From assembly GCA_031761405.1 (NCBI GenBank), contig JASEVX010000007.1, positions 41,681,775 to 41,745,774 of the forward strand: a stretch of 64,000 nucleotides of DNA, written 5' to 3'. Both the position numbers and the translations under genes were made by a program. Each line of letters starts with the position of its first letter. The first letter of the stretch is position 1. The notes beneath the pieces were generated by a model, which was given only the letters and a program-made list of their open reading frames with translations, ran no database searches and was not told the DNA's origin. Origin of the DNA: Serripes groenlandicus (Eukaryota; Mollusca; Bivalvia; Cardiida; Cardiidae). Shown here piece after piece: positions 62,701 to 63,875 of this stretch.

Positions 62701-63875
62701 GCAACGTAATATTTCCTTTAGTATATACCTACATTCTATACTTAAATGTGTAAACCTGTGATTGAATCACGTCAAGCTATTTTGTGTTTTATTGGCACTA
62801 CAATTTAACATTAAATAACATTTCCGTTATTACTCGAACCAAGCGGGTACTTGAGAGTAATAACAATATCCATATATAAACAAATACGTGACATGAAAGT
62901 ATTAATTATGCTAGTGAAAGATTAATATTGGCACTGACGAATGGTGCTACAGTACACTTCCAGTCCGTTGTCAAAGGATGCGTATTGGTAGGTAAAGCAT
63001 ATAATTATACGGAGGGTGATCATGCTGGAGAGACTGCACAGTCTCGCTTGAGTCTGCATTGTACGCAGATTCATGAGGATCCTAAACTCGCTAATCGCTC
63101 ATTTTAATGTCTAATAAATTTGTTTTAATGTATTGTCCTTCTTGTCAATTATTAGATCTGTGTTTCAAAGGCCTTTGTCAGAACAAAGCTGATTGTTTCC
63201 ATCATGACGACGGTTCAACTGTATATTGTGAATGTCAACCAAATTACACGGGAACAAATTGTGAAAAAGGTGAAAACCAAATTGTCTTGGTATTTGTACA
63301 TGGATATTGGTATTCTTATAACGTTACTAGTTAATTACCAAGGCACTAGCCCAATGGAATGTATGTTTTTGTTGATAATGAAAGCAAAACACCTGAACTA
63401 ATGAACTAAACAAAGAAATTCAGTAGTGAGACTGAAAGCCGAATCAACCAACCAAATTTTAATTTTTCTAAAACTAGCACTCTCATAAAAACTACTCTAC
63501 TCTGCTAGAATGGAACATGCATCAATGTAGGAGATAGGTGTAACATTTTAATATCAACTTTCTTTAAACTTCACAAGACTTGCCATGACTATTTAGTGTT
63601 TGTAAGTTCCTTTAAATATATGTGTGTGTATTTCATATTAAAATATTCATATGATGTTGATCTACGCAACATCATAACAGAACATAACAATAACCACTTA
63701 CTCATTCAGTCTATTTTCCCCCTCTGTCTTTCTCACATATATATAATGGTTTTCAAATTACCAGGGCCATGTCTGCGGTCGGATAACGTATGTTCCAATG
63801 GTTACTGCTATGTGGATGACCACAATAAGACCTGCATGTGTCCGATCGGCATTGACGGACCTACATGTGGACACA
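8660..63875 (+). CDS. Large secreted modular EGF-domain protein, 27 exons, 3' end off window
   Basis: One gene assembled from exons whose phases join without conflict: 8660-8794, 19805-20121, 23059-23263, 24214-24375, 25057-25190, 25457-25498, 25591-25764, 32654-32697, 33685-33716, 34562-34659, 35213-35377, 43223-43269, 43968-44093, 45228-45344, 47555-47668, 48386-48430, 49242-49349, 50041-50066, 50610-50713, 51775-51951, 53527-53573, 53836-53876, 58553-58665, 59950-60081, 61262-61317, 63156-63269, 63765-63875. That gives about 995 residues. A signal peptide is followed by an N-terminal region, four repeats of an exon-set module (A: ..C....C.LPIY..SP; B: G.H..C..A.D..G; C: ..RC..) and EGF-like domains. 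It is most likely an extracellular or cell-surface protein; a membrane anchor could lie downstream. I do not recognise a named orthologue. The exon 2/3 join is the least certain. Confidence 0.75.
9336..9470 (+). repeat. Tandem GCGGAC repeat array
   Basis: Three copies of the 13-mer GCGGACGCGATCT are followed by about three ~27-bp units built on GCGGACAAATAC and ATAGAGGGAAAAT. It is GC-rich against an AT-rich background. Confidence 0.8.
10138..10220. mobile_element. TTAA-family MITE, eroded core fragment
   Basis: TTGAAAACATTGTGGGAAAA, then GGAAAATTTGC, CAATTACTTAATTCCC and CCTTTCTTTACCGTCGTAT parallel the hairpin core and terminus of the intact copies. A second short fragment, GACGCATCTGCAGCGGACG, lies at about 9730-9750. 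Confidence 0.45.
10813..11490 (+). repeat. Dispersed repeat with internal ~170-bp tandem units
   Basis: It begins TTAGCTCACCTGAGCACGAA and TGTCGTCCGTCAACATCTTC, a start typical of a very common bivalve repeat. Then come about three units of ~170 bp containing TCTTCTCCTCCGAAAGT, TTGTAGAAATGTT, TTGATTGGTCGAAAAACATG and GCCTTATATGGCTATAGTG. The reverse-strand ORFs are repeat products. Confidence 0.7.
12310..13348 (+). pseudogene. LINE (non-LTR retrotransposon) 3' remnant
   Basis: Broken frames read like a LINE ORF2 C-terminus: VTPILLYGAEV, YGELGRYPLSIFSKERSIMY and, near 12880-13010, ERLCKLCNSKAVESEYHFT. The last is the C-x-x-C...H terminal knuckle. It ends in CAATAAAGTATTGAATTGAA with an (ATTGA)n tail at about 13325-13348. 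Stops and frame changes show it is dead. The ORF at 13086-13283 arises from a ~26-bp TTATATGTTATATGTTTTTC triplication inside it. Confidence 0.65.
15148..15333 (+). mobile_element. TTAA-family MITE, copy 3, inserted in a LINE
   Basis: A 186-bp copy with TTAA at 15144-15147 and 15334-15337, intact CCCTTTCCCTCATACGAC / ATGAGGGAAAGGG ends, and a shortened core. It interrupts the LINE endonuclease frame between LFPFVSFF and DPDHFPISAF, so it moved after that LINE arrived. Confidence 0.9.
16869..17091 (-). mobile_element. TTAA-family MITE, copy 4, reversed
   Basis: A 223-bp copy in opposite orientation to copies 1-3. TTAA lies at 16865-16868 and 17092-17095. The termini are CCCTTTCCCTCATATAGACG and TATGAGGGAAAGTG. 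The central hairpin arm GAAATTGCACAACACGTGCA is preserved. It also sits within the minus-strand LINE remnant. Confidence 0.9.
18487..19130 (-). pseudogene. Ty3/gypsy-type integrase remnant
   Basis: On the minus strand, short conserved blocks survive in order: YYWSHLFTDIYTFVKTCIAC (the C..C zinc region, about 19090-19010), GCPLSILTDNGSVF (catalytic-core TDNG, about 18850), HPKSNGNNER (about 18760) and, in the ORF at 18487-18678, LFFILFGRGPVLPIDSLF and YVGNEYHKELLQ. These are the usual landmarks of an LTR-retrotransposon integrase. Frameshifts between blocks and missing flanks mark it as an old fragment; no LTR was identified. Confidence 0.6.
19805..20121 (+). CDS. Exon 2: N-terminal extracellular region
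   Basis: Acceptor GTTTCTTGCAG, phase 0, joining exon 1 in frame. It encodes AHIDLITGWILGAGPCGLSC, then 85 further residues including HHDPIYFGNWTMKTGRASN and FSTIVELSPIGDYITI. The paired cysteines in GPCGLSC and the GDYITI strand are the landmarks. It ends ACTATAGT|GTAAGT, phase 2. The donor itself is the first unit of the minisatellite that follows. Confidence 0.75.
20121..20637 (+). repeat. ~27-bp minisatellite seeded at a splice donor
   Basis: About 19 tandem units with the consensus GTGTAAGTAAAACCTTCT followed by GGCAGCCG. The first unit begins at the exon-2/intron-2 junction (ATAGT|GTAAGTAAAACC), so each unit repeats the 5' splice-site sequence. About nine units keep an exact GTAAGT; others have GTAAAT or GTTAAT. 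Confidence 0.85.
20638..21770. other. Intron 2, middle part
   Basis: No exon-like segment with splice support and no repeat core I can name. The short overlapping ORFs at 20817-21374 on both strands lack any family signature. Confidence 0.35.
21771..22591 (+). repeat. Dispersed repeat with ~150-bp internal tandem units
   Basis: It opens TTTTAGCTCTACTTGCCAAA and (GTGC)n CGTCCGTAAACAATTG. It then holds about four related units with ATCAAACTTATACAGTAGTT, GAGAGCTCAGTTCCTTCTGC and GCAAGACTGGATTATGGCCC, and closes with GCCCTCATGGGCCTCTTGTT. The ends are of a kind found in common bivalve repeats. It is non-coding. Confidence 0.65.
23059..23263 (+). CDS. Exon 3: N-terminal extracellular region
   Basis: The frame is open from 22889. 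The acceptor CTGTACAG at 23051-23058 gives the phase needed after exon 2, whereas the stronger-looking CTCAACACAG at 22888 does not, so 23059 is preferred. It encodes YGDIVKPLYYFMTNQSYIIP, ITQITIPAIDADDDIVKC and SSYRLPGLTVHS, and ends CATTCG|GTTAGT, phase 0. The IPAxDADxDxVKC strand is the most characteristic part. Alternatively an unseen small exon joins exon 2 to an exon starting at 22889. Confidence 0.6.
23264..24213. other. Intron 3
   Basis: 950 bp with no recognised element; a sequence near 23610-23650 (GAGCCGTGATAGCAGAGCCA) may be a repeat fragment. Confidence 0.35.
24214..24375 (+). CDS. Exon 4: N-terminal extracellular region
   Basis: Acceptor CTTGTTTTCCAG, phase 0; donor GTTCAG|GTTATA, phase 0. 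Encodes NCTVTLNTSTALNYTDDTW, GGVALTVRDYNRKEM and SYSIGGAPVQ. There are two potential N-glycosylation sites (NCT, NYT). It joins exon 5 to give APVQ-FLVQI, a smooth beta-strand-like junction. Confidence 0.8.
24376..25056. other. Intron 4 with a SINE-like fragment
   Basis: About 24780-24900 resembles the fragments at 5423 and 34295 (ATCAGGATGAGTAATAAC ... CTGCATTCAAACAAACAC). The remainder is AT-rich. Confidence 0.4.
25057..25190 (+). CDS. Exon 5: module 1, exon type A
   Basis: Acceptor AATATTACAG, phase 0. Encodes FLVQILEHLHQPEFVSPTKP, then HHFYLYTGATLNEDLYAMSS. Donor AACAC|GTAAGT, phase 2. The PEFVSPT start and aromatic strand (FYLYTG) match the type-A exons at 34562, 50610 and 58553, but here the paired cysteines of type A are absent. 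Confidence 0.75.
25457..25498 (+). CDS. Exon 6: module 1, 42-nt linker
   Basis: Acceptor TGTATACAG and donor ACAAG|GTAGAA, phase 2 to 2. Encodes CMDSMSKMFMDTT when joined. Its short size makes it less certain, but both phases fit the neighbours and the frame has no stop. Confidence 0.55.
25591..25764 (+). CDS. Exon 7: module 1, exon type B
   Basis: Acceptor TTTTGTTTCAG, phase 2. Encodes SISDFVVVGRGNEVFLLSEV and VTVSWEPAVTDTGNHIICVR with AIDNTG at the end. Donor CTGG|GTAAGC, phase 2. The G-N-H-x-x-C-x-x-A-x-D ending defines type B. The next intron carries the 5.6-kb retrotransposon. Confidence 0.8.
25938..25998 (-). repeat. Repeat B2 of the YR retrotransposon (element 3' end)
   Basis: 61 bp identical to 26533-26593; begins GTCTGAACACCTTCTCAAAT on the plus strand. 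It marks the element's downstream boundary. Confidence 0.8.
26334..26532 (-). repeat. Repeat A2 of the YR retrotransposon
   Basis: 199 bp identical to 31349-31547, with an offset of 5015 throughout. It contains two tandem copies of GCACATCCCGT-like sequence. It directly abuts B1, so the A2/B1 junction mimics the circle junction expected in replication. Confidence 0.85.
26533..26593 (-). repeat. Repeat B1 of the YR retrotransposon
   Basis: 61-bp partner of B2. It lies between the recombinase stop codon and A2. Confidence 0.8.
26653..27665 (-). CDS. Tyrosine recombinase segment of the retrotransposon polyprotein (exon 3)
   Basis: A lambda-integrase-type site-specific recombinase that would insert the circular DNA intermediate. 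Visible catalytic residues, numbered from the TTG at 27645, are R163 (GFAGFLRFNEI), H277 and R280 (THSLRASGA), H301 (RHGRWKT) and nucleophile Y313 (DGYIEDS). The N-terminal part carries a SAM-like core-binding pattern (YCYQIRAFDDFCEKKG). There is no ATG upstream of the conserved region (the first is at MAIQM). The acceptor TTCTTTTTCACAG at 27666 lets it be read as the third exon of the upstream ORF. The stop is at 26653. Confidence 0.85.
27666..27782 (-). other. Predicted intron 2 of the retrotransposon (117 bp)
   Basis: On the minus strand, donor ATGTTCG|GTGAGA (last exon base 27783) and acceptor CTTTTTCACAG|GTATTG (first exon base 27665). The split codon joins as GGT, so the reverse-transcriptase and recombinase frames become continuous. 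If unspliced, the upstream frame ends at 27721. Confidence 0.65.
27783..30926 (-). CDS. CCHC knuckle, reverse transcriptase and RNase H segment (exon 2)
   Basis: Numbered from the M at 30990 of the open frame (27721-30990). The CCHC knuckle is at 121-134 (CFICGKAGHWKNEC). The reverse transcriptase spans about 360-545, with FDLKSAYHHI (415-424), CLPFGLSTAG (451-460) and the catalytic FLDDG (484-488). RNase H has D656 (FADASS), E855/E857 (WRELEAV) and D880 (FSDNQN), then PRGDNLLADHMSR (921-933). A C-terminal block (WLVPPPKHIMSCLRKLA) resembles a conserved region of YR retroelements of uncertain role. Between the first two RNase H acids lies an unusually long insert. It makes cDNA from the element's RNA. 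The frame is intact. Confidence 0.85.
30927..31053 (-). other. Predicted intron 1 of the retrotransposon (127 bp)
   Basis: On the minus strand, donor ATTGAAG|GTAAAC (last exon base 31054) and acceptor CTTTTTCATTGCAG|CAAAAG (first exon base 30926). It removes the gag stop at 31007 and the hydrophobic MFIKVVKEARAILVAFFFFI leader of the unspliced ORF, which does not look like a retroelement N-terminus. The split codon becomes GCA. Confidence 0.65.
31054..31342 (-). CDS. Gag-like N-terminal segment of the retrotransposon (exon 1)
   Basis: ATG at 31342 (MDEEDINALVNNRVKDVIQE), seven bases past the end of repeat A1. About 96 residues: an acidic start, then a serine-rich stretch (SSSASSSSISS) and a charged helix (EEHFKQNSKVIARLEHAELN). 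The frame runs upstream through A1 without a stop, but the ATG outside the repeat is the better start. It reads into exon 2 through the predicted splice; 289+3144+1013 nt is an exact multiple of three (1481 residues). Confidence 0.7.
31349..31547 (-). repeat. Repeat A1 of the YR retrotransposon (element 5' end)
   Basis: 199 bp identical to A2. It forms the 5' boundary and probably contains the promoter and 5' UTR. The gag-like ATG follows after a 7-base gap. Confidence 0.85.
31548..32653. other. Intron 7, downstream of the retrotransposon
   Basis: No coding signal and no repeat that I recognise. Confidence 0.35.
32654..32697 (+). CDS. Exon 8: module 1, exon type C
   Basis: Acceptor TTCACTTACAG; donor CAAGG|GTAAGA. 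Phase 2 to 1. Encodes FDTTEDRCFIIEIK, with the RC that recurs in every type-C exon. It completes the split glycine codon from exon 7 across the retrotransposon-bearing intron. Confidence 0.75.
32698..33684. other. Intron 8 with an inverted SINE-like fragment
   Basis: At about 33381-33600, TTGATTGATTGTTTGATGC and CTTTACGCCGCTTTCAAC look like the reverse complement of a SINE tail ending in (AATCA)n. Otherwise nothing. Confidence 0.4.
33685..33716 (+). CDS. Exon 9: 32-nt linker
   Basis: Acceptor CTCTATTTTCAG; donor TCTTTT|GTAAGG. Phase 1 to 0. Encodes DKQFHATNRSF when joined. It is the counterpart of the linkers at 50041 and 53836. Confidence 0.6.
34562..34659 (+). CDS. Exon 10: module 2, exon type A
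   Basis: Acceptor TTATTTTAG, phase 0; donor CAGC|GTAAGT, phase 2. Encodes NKPYFVDMPSYNETVGCDID, then STCVLPIYVKSP. The C-x5-C spacing and LPIYxxSP strand define type A. Confidence 0.8.
35213..35377 (+). CDS. Exon 11: module 2, exon type B
   Basis: Acceptor TTCATTTTTCAG, phase 2. Encodes NIVDIKLEANLEFTKKGQIT and YKMELSLMHNEDGEHILCLT, ending AIDENG. Donor TGG|GTAAGA, phase 2. Confidence 0.8.
35378..36028. other. Intron 11, left part
   Basis: Contains an AACAAGAGGGCC-type repeat start at about 35822 and a related ACAAGAGGCCCAG near 35901. No exon found. Confidence 0.4.
36029..40829 (+). mobile_element. 4.8-kb transposon with ~0.4-kb terminal inverted repeats
   Basis: Left TIR 36029-36443, right TIR 40443-40829, reverse complements over most of their length. 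They start ACGATTGATTTGACTTCTAT and share AAACCCGGCCCCTCGCAAAA and AATGCCGGCATTTTT. Each TIR contains two ~165-bp tandem subunits (AACTTTTGAACCAGAGC ... AATCAAGTATGAATAC). The 4 kb between holds one decayed plus-strand gene. No target duplication is obvious (GTTTTG on the left, TTATTT on the right). It sits in intron 11 of the host gene. I cannot assign it to a named superfamily. Confidence 0.75.
36593..40225 (+). pseudogene. Decayed ~1000-residue gene inside the long-TIR element, family unknown
   Basis: A single coding sequence broken by at least a dozen frame changes and stops, followed through its open pieces: HRCNWMFLQHRVNDVDEAN (36912-), MTFLGPFHTQCVMMNAIYKR (37474-), LANLFTHLEDSDMADYWRDF (37623-38015), YDWLSILQNEKQLLVHSSN (38390-), MPATDELIADFNKALAAGEE (38647-39030), DQSEADTILLSTYALL then VIDAADTESYVSAAVISQQ in the next frame (39495-39640), SGFYSKGKMSLYV, VAKSPVARRQLSRCG (39738-) and an acidic serine-rich tail near 40140-40225. 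The E-ADT...D-ADT spacing followed by SGFYSKGK hints at a PIN/FEN-like nuclease fold; that is inference. GC content is higher than in the surrounding intron. No introns are apparent. Confidence 0.6.
40850..41450 (+). repeat. ~170-bp tandem repeat array
   Basis: Three to four diverged units: AGAGGACCACTAGACAATGC, TACACACCAAATATCTAA, CAGGTGACCCACATGGCGGG and a TTTGACCCAA-type stretch recur at about 170-bp spacing. It lies just right of the 4.8-kb element. Confidence 0.7.
41451..43222. other. Intron 11, right part
   Basis: About 41616-41640 repeats the GGCGATCCC word seen at 40848. No exon or recognisable element in the remaining 1.6 kb. Confidence 0.35.
43223..43269 (+). CDS. Exon 12: module 2, exon type C
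   Basis: Acceptor TTCTATTACAG; donor GCAG|GTATAG. Phase 2 to 1. Encodes VNSERECIRSEIIAA. Same position and length as the type-C exons at 32654, 53527 and 61262, with EC in place of RC. It lies 7.8 kb after exon 11 because of the inserted element. Confidence 0.7.
43968..44093 (+). CDS. Exon 13: EGF-like domain 1
   Basis: Acceptor AATCTTTTCAG; donor AAAC|GTAAAG; phase 1-1. Encodes DPCISAPCKNSATCLRRAND, then YECKCIDTRRFEGKNCEN. Six cysteines in EGF order. It is not an ATG-initiated ORF, so it is easily missed. Confidence 0.85.
44094..45227. other. Intron 13 with a SINE copy and a duplicated pre-exon segment
   Basis: A SINE fragment lies at 44450-44575. Segments at about 44795-44900 and 45120-45240 resemble each other (TCACTGTGTGGAGA versus TCACTGTGCGGAGA; GTACACTTGTACAGTTCC versus GTACACTTGTAGAGTTCC). 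Only the right copy is followed by an EGF exon. Confidence 0.55.
44450..44575 (+). mobile_element. SINE, body and tail fragment
   Basis: GGCGGTCATGGTGTAGTTCC, AAGTCACATGTTCTAGCC and GAAACGGCGTAAAACCC match the body of the element at 54100-54295. The tRNA-like head is missing. Confidence 0.6.
45228..45344 (+). CDS. Exon 14: EGF-like domain 2
   Basis: Acceptor GTACACTTGTAG; donor TCCGTCA|GTCAGT; phase 1-1. Encodes FHDCDSNPCVHGRCIQIPTG, then GFVCACPHTGFTGKTCS. Canonical six-cysteine EGF with the aromatic and glycine positions near the C-terminal loop. Confidence 0.85.
45345..46209. other. Intron 14, left part
   Basis: No recognised feature. The reverse-strand ORF at 45937-46200 lacks family motifs and is not called. 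Confidence 0.35.
46210..46506 (+). mobile_element. tRNA-derived SINE
   Basis: The head, GCCCCATTAGCTCAGTCGGT, and the anticodon-like GGGCTGTCAATCC resemble tRNA-Asp. The B box (GATTTTGAACACC) is degraded. The body has AAAAGCAGCCAGTTGCTTGG and TGTGTACTGGCCGCCGTGAT. The tail is GGCGTTAAACTCCAATCAAT with (AATC)n. A fragment of the same family is at 6321. The acceptor stem does not close, so it is not a working tRNA gene. Confidence 0.75.
46507..47554. other. Intron 14, right part
   Basis: No exon-like or repeat feature recognised. Confidence 0.3.
47555..47668 (+). CDS. Exon 15: EGF-like domain 3
   Basis: Acceptor TTTTACTTTACAG; donor AAAATG|GTAATA; phase 1-1. Encodes LNDCSSDSCNGHGMCLDGIN, then NFTCACYNRYTGMNCEN. 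Canonical EGF with an NFT glycosylation site. Confidence 0.9.
47669..48385. other. Intron 15
   Basis: AT-rich; nothing recognised. Confidence 0.3.
48386..48430 (+). CDS. Exon 16: short two-cysteine exon, EGF-like half
   Basis: Acceptor TTTTTTCTTTTAG; donor GCGGGG|GTAAAG; phase 1-1, 45 nt. Encodes DVCPLEPTGQLHCSGG. The length and phase would let it be kept or skipped without frame change. A decayed copy follows at 48577. Confidence 0.55.
48577..48622 (+). pseudogene. Decayed duplicate of exon 16
   Basis: TTGTGCCCATCAGAACTAAA and TTGTCAACTACATTGTAGCT match exon 16 (TGTGCCCCTTAGAACCAACT, GGTCAACTACACTGTAGC). The donor GGTAAAG has become GTGATG. The downstream intron is duplicated too (AACAGTCAAATTGTATAC versus AACAATCAAATCGTATCC). 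Confidence 0.65.
48623..49241. other. Intron 16
   Basis: Apart from the start of the duplicated segment, nothing recognised. Confidence 0.3.
49242..49349 (+). CDS. Exon 17: EGF-like domain 4
   Basis: Acceptor TTATATTTCTAAG is chosen over CAG at 49248 because it gives phase 1. Donor CAGGAG|GTTTGT is weak but in phase. Encodes SSARCNPGPCRNGKCIKEGY, then CVCPLAYINDSNCS. Six cysteines in EGF order, with NDS as a possible glycosylation site. Confidence 0.75.
49350..50040. other. Intron 17
   Basis: No recognised feature. Confidence 0.3.
50041..50066 (+). CDS. Exon 18: 26-nt linker
   Basis: Acceptor TCTTCTTTCAG; donor AACTAT|GTAAGT; phase 1 to 0. Encodes VIGDVAQNY when joined. It converts the phase-1 EGF block to phase 0 for the next type-A exon, as exons 9 and 22 do. 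Confidence 0.65.
50255..50400 (-). mobile_element. TTAA-family MITE, decayed copy in intron 18
   Basis: TTAA at 50251-50254, then AACCTTTCCCC, GTCGCTTTCTGACGCTTCTG, CCGCAGACGACTTTTGAAAA and, further on, GAGAATTTCCATTTTTGTCC. Same order as copy 4; the right end is lost. Confidence 0.6.
50610..50713 (+). CDS. Exon 19: module 3, exon type A
   Basis: Acceptor ATACGTTACAG, phase 0; donor AACAG|GTACGT, phase 2. Encodes NEIALVPPTLVDRSDIVCYI, then RQQCQIQLYIASPN. C-x5-C and LYIASP match exon 10. Confidence 0.8.
50714..51774. other. Intron 19
   Basis: No recognised feature. The ORFs at 50818 and 51258 are unsupported. Confidence 0.3.
51775..51951 (+). CDS. Exon 20: module 3, exon type B
   Basis: Acceptor TTTTTAAACAG, phase 2. 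Encodes TSPNVRVERISEDLQQYIII and NAIIIPTSEGHKFICLVASD. Donor GACAC|GTAATA, phase 2. The GHKFICLVASD ending is the type-B signature. Confidence 0.8.
51952..53526. other. Intron 20 with a small foldback and an unassigned ORF
   Basis: Positions 52034-52050 (CCACATTTGAATAGGAC) and 52102-52120 (GTCCTATGTTAAATGTGG region) form an inverted pair around about 50 bp. The ORF at 52362-52643 ends in an acidic MSDDDNKCDLLNLRNTELYI segment with no recognised domain or splice support; it is not called as a gene. Confidence 0.45.
53527..53573 (+). CDS. Exon 21: module 3, exon type C
   Basis: Acceptor TTCTTTTACAG; donor GATC|GTAAGT; phase 2 to 1. Encodes HAEKRRCFSLTVKVD. RC aligns with exons 8 and 25. Confidence 0.8.
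53836..53876 (+). CDS. Exon 22: 41-nt linker
   Basis: Acceptor ACTTTTTGCAG; donor AAAAAT|GTAAGT; phase 1 to 0. Encodes ATNSKSLEYKQKN. Confidence 0.7.
54100..54295 (+). mobile_element. tRNA-derived SINE
   Basis: The head, CCCCGTGGTCGAATGGTTAG, and GGAGATTTGAAATC resemble tRNA-Ser. The body has GGCATGGCGGTCATGGTGAA, GCTCTTGGGCAAGGCACATT and GTCGCCGTGATATAACTGAA. The tail is TTGAAACGGCG followed by an A-rich end. Same family as 44450-44575. Confidence 0.75.
54300..55121. other. Intron 22, spacer turning into CCCGATT-rich sequence
   Basis: AT-rich up to about 54900. From 54930 there is a run of words such as TCCCGATT, CCGATTCTG and ACCGGACAGTGACC that resembles the word-rich elements further right. 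Confidence 0.4.
55122..55302 (+). promoter_or_regulatory. Candidate core promoter with duplicated upstream element
   Basis: Two adjacent ~32-bp copies of GAAAACCGTTTCAC...CCCGTCCTA (about 55122-55187) lead into TCCTATAAAAAACTCG, a TATA box at 55184. Then come about 110 bp of 5' UTR-like sequence and the ATG at 55303. No transcription evidence. Confidence 0.5.
55303..55518 (+). CDS. Short ORF of unknown function within a repeat-rich intron
   Basis: 71 codons, ATG at 55303: MAGKKKPMSASRQPRKMKPI, then a Ser/Gly/acidic stretch (ADESGGDGEPVKE) and VIIPVFQHLRWTGQ. It has a basic N-terminus and is otherwise disordered-looking, with no recognised domain. Context matters more than sequence: a TATA box and a duplicated upstream motif lie at a suitable distance, and both sides are mobile-element-like. 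It could be the first exon of an element's gene or a truncated host gene. Confidence 0.4.
   Translation: MAGKKKPMSASRQPRKMKPISISPMHSTADESGGDGEPVKEVQHDHKGETEPVIIPVFQHLRWTGQSTVNE
55519..56025. other. Word-rich sequence between the short ORF and the foldback elements
   Basis: Dense in CACGAT, ATTCGGCAAGA and CAATCG words; no ORF. Compositionally like 54930-55120 and the elements to the right. Confidence 0.4.
56026..56968. mobile_element. Foldback element with ACGT-word core, unit 1
   Basis: The left end (GCTACGTTTACACTAGGCCA, then TGATGTTTACGATGTCC) is the reverse complement of the right end near 56930-56967 (GGAGATCGTAGACATCG, then TGGCCTAGTGTAAACGCAGC) with a few mismatches, about 37 bp. The core is composed of TCTGTTACGATC, CACGTTC and CGTGATAG variants on either strand. 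A near-match 5-bp flank pair (GTCAT, ATCAT) may be the target duplication. Confidence 0.65.
56969..57636. mobile_element. Foldback element with ACGTG-word core, unit 2
   Basis: It abuts unit 1. The left end, TCATAGTGTCACGTGTTTGC, pairs with CCAAAACGTGACACTATGAC at about 57615-57636. The core has five or so direct copies of CGTGATCAAACGTG near 57025-57100 and then CAACGTGGCGAGAACGTGG-type runs in the other half. It is non-coding. Confidence 0.6.
57637..58239. other. Intron 22, tail of the word-rich region and spacer
   Basis: CACTGTGTGAACGCCGCA at about 57808-57825 resembles the terminal CTAGTGTAAACGCAGCA of unit 1 and may be the end of a further element. The rest is AT-rich. Confidence 0.4.
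58240..58325 (-). mobile_element. tRNA-like SINE head, minus strand
   Basis: On the minus strand, GCAGAGGTAGAGCGTCGG (A box), CCTCTCGTGCC (anticodon loop region, CTC, Glu-like) and GGTTCGAGAACC (B box) follow in tRNA order. The stems are imperfect, so this is a SINE remnant and not a tRNA gene. Confidence 0.5.
58553..58665 (+). CDS. Exon 23: module 4, exon type A
   Basis: Acceptor TTCTATTTCAG, phase 0; donor AAATG|GTAAGA, phase 2. Encodes VAIYFLDPTPKGDTRFVCYN, then DTQYHLLLYTKKPPSG. The second type-A cysteine is replaced (QYHLLLY), otherwise aligned with exons 10 and 19. Confidence 0.75.
58690..59256 (+). pseudogene. LINE 3' remnant in intron 23
   Basis: Blocks typical of a LINE ORF2 C-terminus: CFTQDWHGRINESCRCLHFK, HKIALSKFRCSNHKFRIETG and ECEYHVFFQCKKFHEIRQYF, in changing frames. 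The 3' end is GGGCCGGTGGCCTAAATAC with a TTGTCATTGTCATTG tail. It is a 5'-truncated dead copy in the same orientation as the host gene. Confidence 0.65.
59257..59949. other. Intron 23, right part
   Basis: No recognised feature. Confidence 0.3.
59950..60081 (+). CDS. Exon 24: module 4, exon type B
   Basis: Acceptor ATATTTTCATCAG, phase 2; donor TCCTC|GTATGT, phase 2. Encodes EKIIPSEDDVHVFDPTITST, then CQTELSYTFTTLGNRHICFL. GNRHICFL matches the type-B ending; the A-x-D is replaced by SS. Confidence 0.75.
60082..60839. other. Intron 24, left part
   Basis: No recognised feature. Confidence 0.3.
60840..61080 (+). repeat. ~21-bp minisatellite (TTATATGCAGTAGATATTTCA)
   Basis: Roughly ten diverged units with ATATGCAGTAGAT or ATATGTAGTGC cores. 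The minus-strand ORF over it (LHIMKYLLHIIKDLLHIMKY) is a by-product. Confidence 0.75.
61262..61317 (+). CDS. Exon 25: module 4, exon type C
   Basis: Acceptor TTAAAATTACAG; donor CAACAG|GTATAC; phase 2 to 1. Encodes SNDSQSQLRCFEFTVQAT. RCFEFTV aligns with RCFSLTV of exon 21. Confidence 0.8.
61318..62582. other. Intron 25, left part
   Basis: No gene. The ORFs at 61480 and 61894-62140 have no family signature or splice support. The segment 61850-62170 is richer in CG than its surroundings. Confidence 0.35.
62583..62714. repeat. Palindrome with 63-bp arms and a 6-base loop
   Basis: The left arm 62583-62645 and right arm 62652-62714 are reverse complements with roughly six to nine mismatches. 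The core GAGCGATAAATGGGTTCGTA and TTGCACGAC pair perfectly. The loop is GATATA. It would fold into a long hairpin in RNA or a cruciform in DNA. Confidence 0.85.
62715..63155. other. Intron 25, right part
   Basis: Nothing recognised. Confidence 0.3.
63156..63269 (+). CDS. Exon 26: EGF-like domain 5
   Basis: Acceptor GTCAATTATTAG; donor AAAAAG|GTGAAA; phase 1-1. Encodes LCFKGLCQNKADCFHHDDGS, then VYCECQPNYTGTNCEK. Canonical EGF. Confidence 0.85.
63270..63764. other. Intron 26
   Basis: AT-rich; nothing recognised. Confidence 0.3.
63765..63875 (+). CDS. Exon 27: EGF-like domain 6
   Basis: Acceptor TCAAATTACCAG; donor CACA|GTAAGC; phase 1-1. Encodes PCLRSDNVCSNGYCYVDDHN, then KTCMCPIGIDGPTCGH. 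Last exon in the window; the frame is open to further exons. Confidence 0.85.
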
